This document shows, piece after piece, positions 31,747-62,330 of a stretch of DNA of 64,000 nt. This stretch comes from Seriola aureovittata (taxonomy: Eukaryota > Chordata > Actinopteri > Carangiformes > Carangidae). Both the position numbers and the translations under genes were made by a program. Positions within the stretch are counted from its first letter, which is position 1. Each line of letters opens with the position of its first letter. Under the pieces are notes generated by a model, which made no database searches, had not been told where the DNA came from, and saw nothing but the letters and a program-made list of their open reading frames with translations. The stretch is taken from positions 29,577,771 through 29,641,770 of the forward strand of contig NC_079366.1 in NCBI RefSeq assembly GCF_021018895.1, in the 5' to 3' direction.

Positions 31747-33832
31747 CCTGAATCTAGCCAATCGTTTATTTGACCACCCCCCTGCTGAATCAAGGGGAAT
31801 GAGAACTCTACTGAACCATTTTGGCGGTACCCTGGGCTCAGGGAGGTCAGAGTGCAGGGGCAGCTCCCCTTGCAGCTGAAAGCCCCTTTCTGATGGACAA
31901 GTACTGGAGTTAATGAAACATAAAACACAGCGTTGTTTTATTTCAGGTTGGACCAAGACACAGTCCAACTAAGACACCTGTAGTAGAGACTTGATGAGCT
32001 GGACACTTTGAGTTGTGCAACCCTGACTGAAAAGCACATGTTGCAGACTCTTTACGTCCCTCATTGATCCAGCTGTGACCTACGAACAGACGTTTTTCTG
32101 AACGACGGAAGGGCATCTAAGGCAATTAGATGAAGTCCCTTTTTTTCCTGCTTCTACCCCCCATTATAAAGTAAAATGTTTTTTTTTTGTGTGTGTGTGT
32201 CTTTGTATGTTTTTTGGTGACAATTAACATATTTGCCATGTAAATGCAATATGTTGGACACATGGCCCGGGGTGACTGTATCATGAAATCTGAACTCAAC
32301 AAGTCAACAGCGCTCGCAAACACAAATATTTCACAGGACCTGTGAGACGAAACTAATCTCAACCAGCATACAAACGATAAATTCAGTCTGATTTTATTCT
32401 TTTGTGGAAATTATATTTTGAAAGTTTTAAAGAAAGCGTTAAGTGTCAAGCAGTGCCACCAGGATTACACTACGGATGTCAAATTATATTTCAATCAGGT
32501 ATTAATGATTGATAAAACTATGCATACCTGTTTGCTTAAGTGGACTGATTACTCTCTCTCTTTTGATTCAGTCATAATAATGTGAAAATAACTTTCATCC
32601 ACACACAAAAAAAATGCCAAAAACTGCATAATTTACCATAAACTCAGACTTATTCCCTAATAATTGTACCGTTGGAGCGGAGTTAATACTGCATATTTCT
32701 TTTATATCCGACATCTGTAGAAAATCATGTCACTGCTTTTTTTTAACGGGGATGCAGTTAACTGGAAACCACTTTCAGAGGGATGGGACAGTGAGATTAA
32801 AATAAAGTAGAAACAGGCTGTGAAGATTACAGATTTTTCAAATGTCAAATTGAATTTTGCTCAATCCAAATGTCGCAAATAATGCACGTCACAGATGTCA
32901 GGCCTCAGCTTCAATGGAAAACAGGGCTGTTTCCCCATTAGTTGATCAGTTAAATCATTTCTATTTAAGGTTTTCATCAGGGTTCTTTAAGCAGATATAT
33001 TGATATTCGTCATTGGAGTCGCTGCTAGAAATAGATATCCTTTGGTTTTAGAGGATAAGATGTCCTCTCAGAACCCATTCATACGCAGAGAAACGGCAAC
33101 ACTGGAGACATTTTTTTTTAATTAAAATCAGCTCATGGATTAGTCAAAAGACTATCAGACATCTTTATTATTAGCTAATAATTTCTTTGCATCAGAGGGG
33201 CCCCACATTTCCACGTCTGACGTTGTTGAGTTAGTATTTTATACAGTTTTGAATCATTACACAACGTTTCAGACGCTGCAACTTTCTGAAAGCAGCATTA
33301 CTTTAACAAAAGGTTTCACGGTGAATACATTTTAGGATGTTGGCGTTTTCTGTTTTTGTGTTGGTGTAATTACGTCACACGTCTGTGCCGGCGATTGTTC
33401 TGCGAAATCGACGGCCAGTTTTTTTTTTTTTACAAATGGTGATGATCACTTCTGTTCCTTCAGTCTCTCACGAGCTTCAGGTTTCTTTTCATTCGGCGAT
33501 CTCATTGTTAACGCTGCGCCAAGTTGTCTGTCGGTGGAGTGACCTAGTTTTGTGAGCATTGTTGCATGTTAGTGTGTTTTTGAATGAGCGTGCTGTAATT
33601 TGTCGTGCTGTAAATCTACTATAGTTGTAACACACCCTTTGTTTTGCATAGAGGAACAGCCTGTGTACTGCTTGTACTGTTTCAATTTTGTCTGTATCTT
33701 CTATGAAAGATTATTCTGGGGGAAAAAAAAAAAGAAAAAGTCTATTGAAATCTACTGGTGTGAAGTAAAAGCAGATGGGACACTTTATTTTTGTATTTCC
33801 TGGAGGTCAACATGCAGTATATCCATCACAGA

Positions 33833-33838
33833 AATAAA
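33833..33838 (+). terminator. Candidate GPR179 poly(A) signal AATAAA
   Basis: AATAAA in CAGAAATAAACC, 2.1 kb after the GPR179 stop. An earlier AATAAA near 32804 is an alternative. Confidence 0.4.
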
Positions 33839-34000
33839 CCATACAATTTTCTGGAGATCTGTATATTTTATTTTTTACATGTTACACATTAAATTAGTCT
33901 CATAAAGAAAAACTGAGTTGAAGTCATGAGAAGAGCTGCTGTTGTTGTTGTTATTATTCCAGACTGCTGTGTAATGGTTTACCGTGGAGTAAGAAGCAGC

Positions 34001-34006
34001 TTTATT
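34001..34006 (-). terminator. Candidate MRPL45 poly(A) signal AATAAA
   Basis: TTTATT on the plus strand reads AATAAA on the minus strand, about 217 bases after the MRPL45 stop codon. Confidence 0.5.
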
Positions 34007-34222
34007 GGCTTCGGGACAGAGCGGTTTGTTCGTCCTACAACTCACCTGCTGCTGCCTCCGTCTGAACAGCCAAACAGAAAAGAGCCTCCCCAAAGGAAGC
34101 CTGTTCTGCTGCCAGAGTGGACAAACTGTCCAACCACAGCCAGATTTTAAACTGCATTTGGCTGGTGACTGGTGACAACGTCCTACTGCGGTTTAATGGA
34201 AAGAGCGGCGCCATCTGGTGGC

Positions 34223-34321
34223 CTATTTGTACCACTGAACCGCCTCCGGTTGGGGAACTTCAATGCTGCTGGCGTCGAACTCTTCCCCTACGCTCAGCTT
34301 GGGACCGGGAATCATGACAGT
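34223..34321 (-). CDS. mrpl45: MRPL45 exon 8 (C-terminus)
   Basis: Encodes [19 protein letters not shown] and on to the stop TAG at 34225-34223. Human MRPL45 has TVMIPGP at the same place. Acceptor TTCCAG|ACT. It lies 2.7 kb from exon 7. Confidence 0.9.
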   Translation of the reverse strand, partial: TVMIPGPKLSVGEEFDASSIEVPQPEAVQWYK

Positions 34322-37300
34322 CTGGAAGGCGACAAGGAGCAGATGAGTGTCATTTTGTTAATTATAATCAACACATAATCACATTATACATAAACATCTC
34401 CAGTGTCATGTTGTTCCAAGGGGAATTAACCTGCAGGACCAAGACGGGCATCATTCAAAACAGCATGAAGTCACCGGAAAACAAATTCAACCACGACATC
34501 ACTGCAAAAGAAGCGTCCTAGCGTGACTGTAATTCTTTGCTTCTGCGTTACTTTATATGTTTTATATCAATACAGAAGATATAGTCTGCAACATTTTCTT
34601 AGAATTAGGAGATATTTAGTATTTAACTTAATTTTTTAAACCAAATACGAAGAGCAAAGAGCAGCAGATTGAGCTGGAGTTGTGTAAAATCTGTTATTTT
34701 AAATTGTTACTATAATTTCATAGACTACGGCTGGTGACAGTGTCCTGCTTTCATTGGTCAGGTGACTTGACAGAGTGTGATTGACAGGTGGCAGAGCCTG
34801 AAGTAACCAGAGAACAAGTCAAACCTTTCAGTAACTAAAAGCTGTGAGGAAACTCGCTGCTCACATTTACAACGAGGTCCGCTGCGAGTGAGGACGACCG
34901 CGCCATCGCTTTTACCTTCATTTGACAAAAGTGACAAACACGTCTGCGCTGAAGCTTTTTTTAGATTCTGTCAGAGAAGAGTAAGAAACACCTTGTGACA
35001 TCATCGCTGCTCCATCTGTCAGGTATATCTGACACACAGCAGGGGCTGACTCACAGATTTAAGGTGATTATGTTCTACGTTTTGCACTGATCATCTTCTA
35101 TTCCAGTCTTACGCGCTCACAGAGCACTTTATTAGGAACACCAGACTAACACTGGGTAGTTCCGGTCTCTGCCTCAGTTCTTCATGTCACGGATCCACAA
35201 GATGTTGGAAACTTTCCTCTGTGATTCTGCTCCATGTCGACATGATGCATCACATCATGTCTGCAGATTCGTCAGCTGCACATTCATGCTGCCGATCTCC
35301 TGCTACCACATCACTAAGGTGTTCTACTGGATTCTGATCCTGATCTGGAGACTGAGGTGAAGTTCACTGAACTCACTGTCATGTTGATGAAACCAGTTTG
35401 TGACATGGAGCAGTTTCATGCTGGAAGTAGATATTAGAAGATGTTGAACTGTGGCCATGAAGGGAGGAACATGGTCAGCGACAGTACTCAGAGAGACTGA
35501 GACAGTCACACCATGAATCATTGGTATTAAAAGGCCCCAAAATGTGACAAGAAAACACCAGCAGCCTGGACTGTTGACACAAGGTCGGATCCATGGATTC
35601 ATTCTGTCAACGCCAGATTCTGACCAACAAGCTGTTTCCTCCACAGAAGCTGCTGCTTCCAGGAGGTTTTTTATTTTGTTTGTTTCTGGCTCCATTCACA
35701 GTAAAAACTCATGAGTCACTGAGATTCGGATGTTTGATGTGAACATTAACTGAAGCTCCTGACCTGTATCACTGCTGCCACATGATTGTCTGAGATGTGA
35801 AACAGTCTGAAGCATTAATAGAAATAATGGTGTTTACACTCGGCTTTAAATTCTGTGCAACACAATCAAATCAGCGGGAGTCTGACCAGAGCTCAGTCAC
35901 GTGCCCGACGTGGTTAAAGGGTTTGTTAACCTAAATTACACAGATTTTCCTTCTGGTTGATTCTAACTACGTCGACGGCTTTGGTTGCATTCCAGAGGTG
36001 ACAGGAATTTGTTTGTGGAGCTCAGAGCATCAAAACATATTTTATATTTCCATAATCAATGTCACGATCAAACTGAGGGTCTGCGGATCATCCAGAGGAA
36101 CAGGGACACCTCCACAGGTGTCACCCTGCCACCAGCTCCAGGAGACGCACAGTGGAAAACCCGTTTATTTCATTTGGTCTTTAATCAATTATCTCGTATT
36201 TTACTTTTCTTCTGTTTTTATTTTCATTTCTGTTGTGTCATTTCATTGTCCTTCTATTCCCCCTTATTTTATTGTACTATTTTATTTTTTATTGGACAGC
36301 ACTGAGCTCCATCTCTTGTATGAAAAGTGCTCTATAGAAGTGTTTCTGTGATGCGGCCGACCGTCACTGATATAAATGGCGTGGACAAAATAACAGAAAC
36401 ACCCGTCCTCATAAGGCAATACGACTCAACATCACAACAACCTGCAGCCTCCGAAACGAGCGCAGAGTCGAATCAGCACCAGTTTCAACTCAAACTGAAG
36501 TTTATAACCTTCATGGGGGGGGGGGGGGGGGGGGGGTTTATTGCAGGAGTGTTTTATTAGACTGCATTAGTTTCAGCTAGCTGTAGCTAATAACTGCCAG
36601 CTGGGTGTAAGTCAATGAGGAGCTCAGACACTTTAATAAACAAGGGCTGGAGCTGAATTTGGACTGTAATCAAACACCAGATATTTCACTCTCTTATTTT
36701 ATGAGGAAAAAGTGGCAGCCATTAAAGGAGGGGGGGGGGGGCTGATGTGGAAACAGCTGGAGAGGGCAGAAGGCTCTGTCTGGGGTCAACGACCTCCGTG
36801 AAGAGGAGCGACAGATGTAACACAAGTTATTACGAGAGGGCTGTGAAGAAAAGAAGACAATCTTGAAACATATCGGTCCATCAGCCTCGTTCATGTGATC
36901 GTTAAAGTGAAGTATGAAGTGGCCAGTTAATAAAGGCCGTTTAATTCCCTTTATACAGGGAGAGCAGCTTGGACCTCTGCCTCTTCCTTTGCTAAAGAGA
37001 TAAATGTTGGCCGGTGCAGAGACGAGCGTCACCTTAATAATTGGATCTTTGGCGGGAGCCCAGGATGGCACTATTTTTCCGTGTAGCCTCCATCGGCCGT
37101 AGGGGTTGACGAGGTGACGCTCTATAACCAGGTACTCCAGGACGTCCTTCGGCTGCTCCTCGCTGCCCAGCATCAGCCTCCCGAAGCGGTCGTAGACGGC
37201 CAGAGTCTGCGGGACCAACACGCATGAAAGAGGGTTCGTTAAGATCAACTCAATCTTGATTGTAACCCTGGCTGCATTCGCTTTGTGTCACTGCTGCAAG

Positions 37301-38173
37301 TAACTGTGTGCAAACTAAATATAATCACATTAACAACTGCTCAGGTTTATTTTGTTTTTTTAATCCAGCACCTGCACAACCTGAGATGTGACTTTGTTCA
37401 GTTCACTTTGAAATACTTTATCCGTCCCTCAAGGGCCAATTTGAGGCGAGGGAGTTTGCAAACAGAAATACACATTAACAACTGATTTACACACGATCGA
37501 AAAATACAAATATGACGATATTAGTATGAGCTGAAATACACAAGGATTAATGGCAGCAGCCAGTTCAGCAAACAGACGATGAATATGAGCCTTTCTTCAA
37601 AAGTCAGAGGTTACTGCTCTGCTCCTTTGTATTTCATGGAAAGAAACAGCAATCTTTATATATTTAAAAGGAGCTATCTCTAGGTTTTTCTAATGCTACA
37701 TAGCCTGTGTTAGCATTAACAGCTGTTTACTAAACACTGCGAGTTCAGCATCATCACCACAACCCGCTCCCGGCAAGAAACCCGACTCAGCTCAGAGAAA
37801 ACTCACAAACAGCCCTTTTAAAGTCAGTAGTTAGTAACTGCTCCTTTGGCAGGTATCACCACGCTCTGTGCAGCAGCTACGAGTCTTTCTATTCTTAATT
37901 TAGACGTTTTCACCCACTGATCTCTTTACATTCGGAGATATTTTGAGGCTGCGGCTAAATTTACTGTTTGAATGTCTGTTGGCTGCAGTATTTGTATTTC
38001 ACTTCCCCTCCTTTCATTTCGAAAATCAACAAAAATCTGTCATTCCTCCCAAAACTTCTGCATAAAAGTGAAGCTGGAAAACGACGTGCAACAACACAAA
38101 GGCGCAGATTATGTCCAAAAAATAAAACTTCAAGTTCATTCATGACAGCAGCTGAAATAACAATAATAATAAC

Positions 38174-38206
<33 letters not shown>

Positions 38207-41200
38207 CTCAATAAACAGGGAAACTAACACACTTTGAGAAAGCGCTCTGCACACAAACAGTTCACACTCGTAGCCATGAACACATGGATCGTACCTGTTT
38301 GGAGTGCATGCGGACCGTCACCTGGCCGTACAGGTTCCCTTTGCTGACCATGTCGGGGCAGCGGGCGTGCACCACCCTGGGCGGCTCCAGGGACTCGACG
38401 AACCTCCAGCGGATCGTCTTGAAGCGATTCCCCCTCGTCATCTCCTGAGCAGGACAGAGGAGTTCGGTATATGTGAGAGAGAGTAACTCAACGTGGAGGT
38501 GGATCTTCACAACAGGACAGAACTTACCGGATAACATCTCTCTGTTACTAAAGAGTGAAGCTTCTCCTTGTTGAACCTGCAACAACAACCACAGGTTCAT
38601 CTTTCTCTCTGGACTTTAAACCTTAAAGAATATATCTTGCGTGTTAATGTTTCATTTAGCAAAATGAATTATTAAACGCTGCATTTGTTTTGGATCTGCT
38701 TCATGTCAGTCACCTCACACACAACTTATCACCTCCACAATCAAACTTTTACTGTGGCAGGAAAAACTTCATTTCAAGATGCTCTTGAACTTCAAAGTTT
38801 AGAGCTGAAACAAGCATTGATCTGTCAATCATTGATTAATTGGTCAGCTGATTATTGTCATAAGTCAGTTTCATGTGTTCCAGCTTCAAGTGTGTAAAAA
38901 ATTTGGTGCTTTTTCTCTTCATTTTTTAGACCAAACAATTGGTATTAAAAACTAATTAAAGACACGTTACTGGATGTTTACAGGACTGGGGAGACGTGAC
39001 CTAGATATCAAGGTATTTTAGGTATTTTGTTTCTAAGAAAGTAACAAACTTAAAGACATATAGAGAATTAATTTAATAATTGAATGTGTCAACAATGTAG
39101 AGGATCTTTCTTTGGGCGTTTTCCTGTTTTGCAGCAAGAGTCTTATTCTCACGTCTGTAATAAATGTCAGTTTATTTCTCCCTGACGATGAGGCTGAACT
39201 GAACGGAGTGAAGGACACAAGTTCATTTTCTTACTGTGTCAGAGCGTTGTGAGCCTCAATGAAGATTTCTTGAGCTCGTTCTGCAAAATCCTTTGTTGAG
39301 AACAGAGAGTCGTGCTCTTTGATTTTACGAATCCTGTGAAGACGAAATGAAAAAACATTTGCACGTTTATCGCACAGCTCATATCAAAATGTTTTGGATT
39401 AAATTCTGTGAAACAGCTGTAATAAAATGACACACCCACACAAACTAAATTCTCTCCTGCGAGACTCAGACATGTCTGACAAGAAAAACAATCTTACGCT
39501 AGCTGTGAGCCGGCGCTCTGTCGTATCTGTTCCGTTCGTTGCTTCAGGCCTTCTTTAGACAGAGTGGAGAGACGAGCGTCGCCCTCCGGGGGGATGTAGG
39601 CGTCGAAGACTCCCGCTGGTAAAGACAGCAGACAAGACTGATCAATCAGCGCCTTCCCTCCAACCACGGAAACTTTTCAAAATAGATCATTTCAATACAC
39701 AGCCGCCGTCCGATTAACGGAGAGCAGCTGCACACAAAGACTCTTTTGAGGGGTTGTAAACTGACATTTATTATAAAATGTTCTGGTGCAGAATTTATCT
39801 CAATACTAATGCACCAGTTTGTTTACCTGCTGCTGTACATTTACCAGAACAAGGCATGTTTCTGTAACTAGCAGTAAGAAATATCAACATCTTTTTCTGT
39901 GAAACCATTTTTTATTTAACAAATTAAACGTTACATTTTGATTCAGCACAGGAACCTGAACAGTAGCGTCTTTCCAGACCACTCAACACCTGCCAACATC
40001 TGTGATGGTTTTCAGTGATTCAAATAAAGACAAGGTGAAAATGAAACATGAAACGGCAACACAGTCCGATTATCTGGTTTAAATAAACGAGAAAACGATT
40101 ATCTGAATCAGAAACAGTCTGATTAAAGAATATAGAAATAGGAATATGAATTCTGACCACACAATAGATGCCATCTACATTTAGTAGAGTAATTACATTT
40201 AGTGGGCAACAAAAACTTCAGAGTACCTAGACCTACTGGTTACCTGTTAAAAGTCACTAGTTAACTGGTAAAACTGCTGTTTTACCAGTTAACCAGTGAC
40301 TTACTAACCATCATCTTAAATCTACCTGCATGAACCTGAATGGAAACAATGAGCCTCTCCTGAAAGATATGTATTGATTATTCACTTAAACTGTTCAAGT
40401 TTCTAGTTTTTAGTTCCTATTTTGTAACATTTCCTAAGTCAGATATTGAACGCCTCCTTCAACTCTCTTGGTTGACTGTGAAAACACTTGGGACGAAGAC
40501 AGAAATAATAACAACCAATAACTAATTAATAATATTAATAACAACCTAAGTGTCAGGTGACTAAAGTTGTGCAATCCTGCTTTGTCCAGCTGAGATATTT
40601 TAACCAAGATCAGGTCATTGCTTTCATCTGCTGATCTAGAAAAGGTCGTCGATGGTTTTATCTCCCCCAGACTGAACAACCGCAATGCTCTTTATTCTGG
40701 TATCAACATCCACAGACTACAGCTGATATGAAACGCTGCTGCCAGGTTGTTGACACGCTCTGAGAGAAGCAACCTCATCACACCGACCCCTGCTGCCCTT
40801 CACTGGTCACCTGTGAACAGGTCTGAGGATTTTACTGCTCGTCAGCAGCTGAGACACTGTGTCTGATTGTTTTCACATTGTGAGTCTCTGTGTGCACGTG
40901 TGTGTCTCATCATGACAAAATGTTCTTGTGGAGACATCCACTGCAGCAGAACTACCACAGAGGTATTTTGGCAGGTCTTTGTATGTCTGTGGACAGATTT
41001 TGTCACCGTGACAATAGCGTCACAACCTGCAAGATGCAGTAACAAAACTTTACAGGTGTGTAGTTCAGATCCAAATGAAGACCAAGTTAAAAGATGGGCA
41101 TGGTCCAAGCCATGAATACCAAGAACTAATGTATTAATGTATTAATGTGGTGCCGAGTGCTCATGGGTCGGATCGTGAACATGTGGTTGGGTGTCACAGC

Positions 41201-42042
41201 CGATGTGATCCCACCTCTAGTTGTAATTGCTTTAATTATTATCATGTTGTTATAGATACATGTTGCTTTTTAATGTAAAGCACTTAGTAACTGTGTTTTT
41301 AAACGGTGCTCTTTAAATGAATTATCATTATAAATAAGGTGACATTATATTTTACCAGTGCAGGCGATGTTGATGGGCCTCTCAAGGTACTCCTGCCTGA
41401 TGACAACGCCTGCTGCTCGGCCCCTGTCCTCTGCGTTCATCTCAATCTTCCCCTTCATCCCCACTGCTGGAGGGATAAAGTACCGCTTCTTGGTCCGAAC
41501 TGGCAGGAAAAATGGGCCTGGGTGGCGCACATCCAGACAGGCCTCTGCGTTCTGAGGGAAGGAGCATGAATAAGTGCTTTTAAATGTGGTGGACAGAATA
41601 TTTGAAACACCTTTCAATATAATGTAGTCCACAGACATCCACTACATCTCTAAATAATGAGATAAGAAGTAAAATATATGACTTTTACAGTTACACTATG
41701 TCACCCAAGAATTACACTACCATAATTTTGACTCAGTAACACAATTACTACATCACATCCCGTGATTTTATTAGAAACTTCTTATAAATTTTGTTTTGAT
41801 TGTCATAGTGTACAGGATCTGCTATGTCCTGACAGTTAGCTAATGTTAGCTAAGCTAGCCCCGGGCACAACTGTGTAGAGCGTAGCGCGTTCAAAACAAA
41901 ACAAACGAGCTGTTTCTTCATCATATTCACCGTCTAACACTGTTTCAAAACAGTAACCTGTTATCAAATGGTTCATTACCATCAAACTGCTGCATGTTGC
42001 TCTGTGAAGGACCACCAGCGTCCTCCTCATGGGCATCGCCAT
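34223..42042 (-). CDS. mrpl45: MRPL45 (mL45), mitochondrial large ribosomal subunit protein, complete (8 exons, 315 aa)
   Basis: MRPL45 is a peripheral protein of the mitochondrial 39S subunit with a Tim44-like fold. It sits near the peptide exit and helps tether the ribosome to the inner membrane. Exons in transcript order: 42042-41980, 41551-41356, 39615-39498, 39333-39235, 38576-38528, 38444-38295, 37206-37033, 34321-34223. All have GT-AG signals and compatible phases. The N-terminus [15 protein letters not shown] is basic, as in a mitochondrial targeting peptide. Family landmarks as remembered from human MRPL45 are [94 protein letters not shown] and TVMIPGP. Length is close to the human 306 aa. 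It is tail-to-tail with GPR179 and head-to-head with NPEPPS. Confidence 0.95.
35120..35870. mobile_element. Interspersed element with TTTATTAGGAACACC end
   Basis: Begins CACTTTATTAGGAACACCAG and ends around CTGAGATTCGGATGTTTGAT, then GTGAACATTAACTGAAGCTC and CACTGCTGCCACATGATTG, in the order of a repeat I recall as abundant in teleosts. The minus strand carries a broken frame at 35324-35695 with [16 protein letters not shown] and [20 protein letters not shown], wording typical of that repeat. It looks near full length but decayed. Class not assigned by eye. Confidence 0.65.
36190..36345 (+). repeat. Possible LINE 3' tail fragment
   Basis: TTTATTGGACAGCACTGAGC followed by TGAAAAGTGCTCTATAGAAG resembles the common fish LINE terminus with GTAAAGCACTTTG and AAAGTGCTCTATAAATAAA. 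Short. Confidence 0.45.
36355..36600 (-). repeat. Interspersed repeat (GTTTATTAGGTACACC family), inverted copy
   Basis: Ends in GTTTATTGCAGGAGTGTTTT, then ATTAGACTGCATTAGTTTCA and GCTAGCTGTAGCTAATAACT, the reverse complement order of the element at 43805-44230. The 22-base G run lies inside it. Confidence 0.6.
36515..36536. repeat. Poly(G) run, 22 bases
   Basis: Uninterrupted G homopolymer; length in the assembly may be unreliable. Confidence 0.9.
37033..37206 (-). CDS. mrpl45: MRPL45 exon 7
   Basis: 58 codons: [18 protein letters not shown], then [20 protein letters not shown], then [15 protein letters not shown]. Acceptor CGCAG|ACT. Donor AAG|GTGACG is weak. Reading on without splicing would add an unrelated 120-residue tail, so the donor is supported by the recovered TVMIPGP exon. 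Confidence 0.93.
37207..38294 (-). other. MRPL45 intron 6
   Basis: AT-rich, containing an AAT trinucleotide microsatellite and a possible element tail near 37405-37480. No exon. Confidence 0.8.
38155..38206. repeat. (AAT)n microsatellite
   Basis: AAT/ATA run of about 16 units with one AAC interruption. Confidence 0.9.
38295..38444 (-). CDS. mrpl45: MRPL45 exon 6
   Basis: 50 codons: [20 protein letters not shown] to [15 protein letters not shown], core of the Tim44-like fold. Acceptor CTCAG|GAG, donor CAG|GTACGA, phase 0 at both ends. Confidence 0.94.
38528..38576 (-). CDS. mrpl45: MRPL45 exon 5
   Basis: Short exon encoding [16 protein letters not shown]. Acceptor TGCAG|G, donor CCG|GTAAGT. 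The intron to exon 6 is only 83 bases. Confidence 0.92.
38577..39234 (-). other. MRPL45 intron 4
   Basis: 658 bases, AT-rich. No recognisable exon, RNA gene or mobile element. Confidence 0.75.
39235..39333 (-). CDS. mrpl45: MRPL45 exon 4
   Basis: Encodes [20 protein letters not shown], then [12 protein letters not shown] plus a split Gln. Acceptor CACAG|G, donor ACA-CA|GTAAGA. Confidence 0.93.
39498..39615 (-). CDS. mrpl45: MRPL45 exon 3
   Basis: Encodes [20 protein letters not shown], then [18 protein letters not shown]. Acceptor ACCAG|CG, donor AGC|GTAAGA. Separated from exon 4 by 164 bases. Confidence 0.94.
39616..41355 (-). other. MRPL45 intron 2
   Basis: 1.7 kb. Holds a plus-strand LINE relic from about 40600 to 41340; the remainder is AT-rich with no recognised exon. 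Confidence 0.8.
40600..41340 (+). mobile_element. Decayed LINE fragment (reverse transcriptase end and 3' tail)
   Basis: At about 40672-40840 the plus strand reads NALYSGI, RLQLI, a stop, then [20 protein letters not shown] and AALHWSPV. This matches the conserved C-terminal reverse-transcriptase blocks (QNAAARLLT and ALHWLPV) of fish L2/Rex-like LINEs. The internal stop shows it is dead. The part at 41270-41335 (TAATGTAAAGCACTTAGTAA, then ACGGTGCTCTTTAAATGA) fits the usual LINE 3' tail. The middle portion is diverged. Confidence 0.75.
41356..41551 (-). CDS. mrpl45: MRPL45 exon 2
   Basis: Encodes [20 protein letters not shown], then [18 protein letters not shown] and on to INIACT. VRTKKR is conserved with human. 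Acceptor CCTCAG|AAC, donor ACTG|GTAAAA. Ends in phase 1. Confidence 0.95.
41552..41979 (-). other. MRPL45 intron 1
   Basis: 428 bases, AT-rich; contains GTTAGCTAATGTTAGCTAAG near 41837. Nothing else seen. Confidence 0.8.
41980..42042 (-). CDS. mrpl45: MRPL45 exon 1 (mitochondrial targeting sequence)
   Basis: 21 codons: [20 protein letters not shown] and M, Arg-rich without acidic residues. Donor ATG|GTAATG. Three Met codons occur in the first five positions; the first is taken as the start. Confidence 0.85.
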
Positions 42043-43091
42043 CTTTCCACCCTTTACCGGAAACTAGAAAACAACACTTCCTTTCATCCCTTTTCAAAAT
42101 AAAACTTTCCTTGTATTTCCGCAAATAAAATATAAGTAAATAAAGAGTGAAAGGCATAAGGGAAAAAAATGCTAATGTGAGTCAATTTTACAGACTAAGA
42201 CAGAAATATCACATAAAAAGTCAAAGTTTTGAAATAAACACTCAAATCTTACTACTAGACTTACTACTACTACTCAAAATGATGATAAAAAGTCAAAATT
42301 AGGAGATAGAGGTGAGATTTTTGATGAATTATGACAGCAAAATTCATGGTTTAAACTTACTATGCCACAATTATACGATAAAAGAAGTTAAAAATTAATT
42401 TTACAATTAAAATTAGAATTCATATTTTTGTCTTATTAAGTCAAATTACTGATTTACAATGAACAATTGTTTTTACAATGATAAATTTTTCCTCTTTTTT
42501 TGTTTTTAAATTAGACTGGCACAATTGGGCTTCAACAGCTTCAATGTTCAGATAAAGAAACGACCCAAGCGCTGATGCAATACATAACTACACGGTAACG
42601 ACCAGTTATGTATTACATCCGTTATATATCAGATTACACTAATGAGCAGAGTATTATATTATATTTTATTACCACCATTGTACAGCGTATACGCAGCACA
42701 TATATGTATATATATTGCACTATAATTCTATCTTCAACTGTTCAACTTCAGTTGTTCAATAATCTTAATTGCTTTCAGAAAATAAAGGAAAACTGTAGTT
42801 GTTTTAGTCATGCCGCACGGCCATGCACACACGTTAGCACGTACGCAGAAACGTCGTGACGCTGTGTGTGTGTGTGCGTGCGGACGTAGGTTAAGCGGAG
42901 TTGTTTGGGCTGTGCGGGGAGAGAGGAGTCGCTGAAGACGGTTACAGCACACGGAATCACTACCTGCTGTCCATCCCCAGTGTCGAGGCCCGGTTTGGTT
43001 CAGCTCTGCATTAATAAAACTCAGAGAGATAACTACTCCCACACACACAGCAACGTCTTCGTTAGCACAGCCGGCCAAAAATACAGGAACC
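42043..43091. promoter_or_regulatory. Intergenic region with probable bidirectional promoter, MRPL45/NPEPPS
   Basis: 1049 bases separate the divergent ATG codons of MRPL45 (minus) and NPEPPS (plus). The MRPL45 side is AT-rich. The part from about 42810 to the NPEPPS ATG is richer in G, C and CpG. No TATA box at a convincing spacing was found. Transcription starts are not known. Confidence 0.55.

Positions 43092-62330
<19,239 letters not shown>

Larger units (their letters stand above)
31747..34222. other. Convergent 3' region between GPR179 and MRPL45
   Basis: About 2.5 kb holding the 3' UTRs of the plus-strand GPR179 and minus-strand MRPL45. AT-rich, with no coding exon or clear mobile element recognised. 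Candidate poly(A) signals for the two genes are about 160 bases apart. Confidence 0.75.
34322..37032 (-). other. MRPL45 intron 7
   Basis: A 2.7-kb intron with two interspersed elements (about 35120-35870 and 36355-36600), a possible retroelement tail near 36190-36345 and a 22-base G run. No further exon recognised. Confidence 0.8.

Noticed and set aside
31112..31968. Long minus-strand frames opposite the GPR179 last exon (up to 170 codons)
   Set aside because: Shadows of the repetitive CPWE coding sequence; no start context, splice signals or family resemblance.
33926..34378. Three plus-strand frames of 66-74 codons near 34 kb
   Set aside because: Overlap the MRPL45 last exon and its 3' UTR in antisense; no independent support.
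36694..37248. Single 184-codon minus-strand frame taken as the MRPL45 C-terminus
   Set aside because: Only the first 58 codons after the acceptor match MRPL45; the rest is intron, and the true C-terminal exon lies at 34321-34223.
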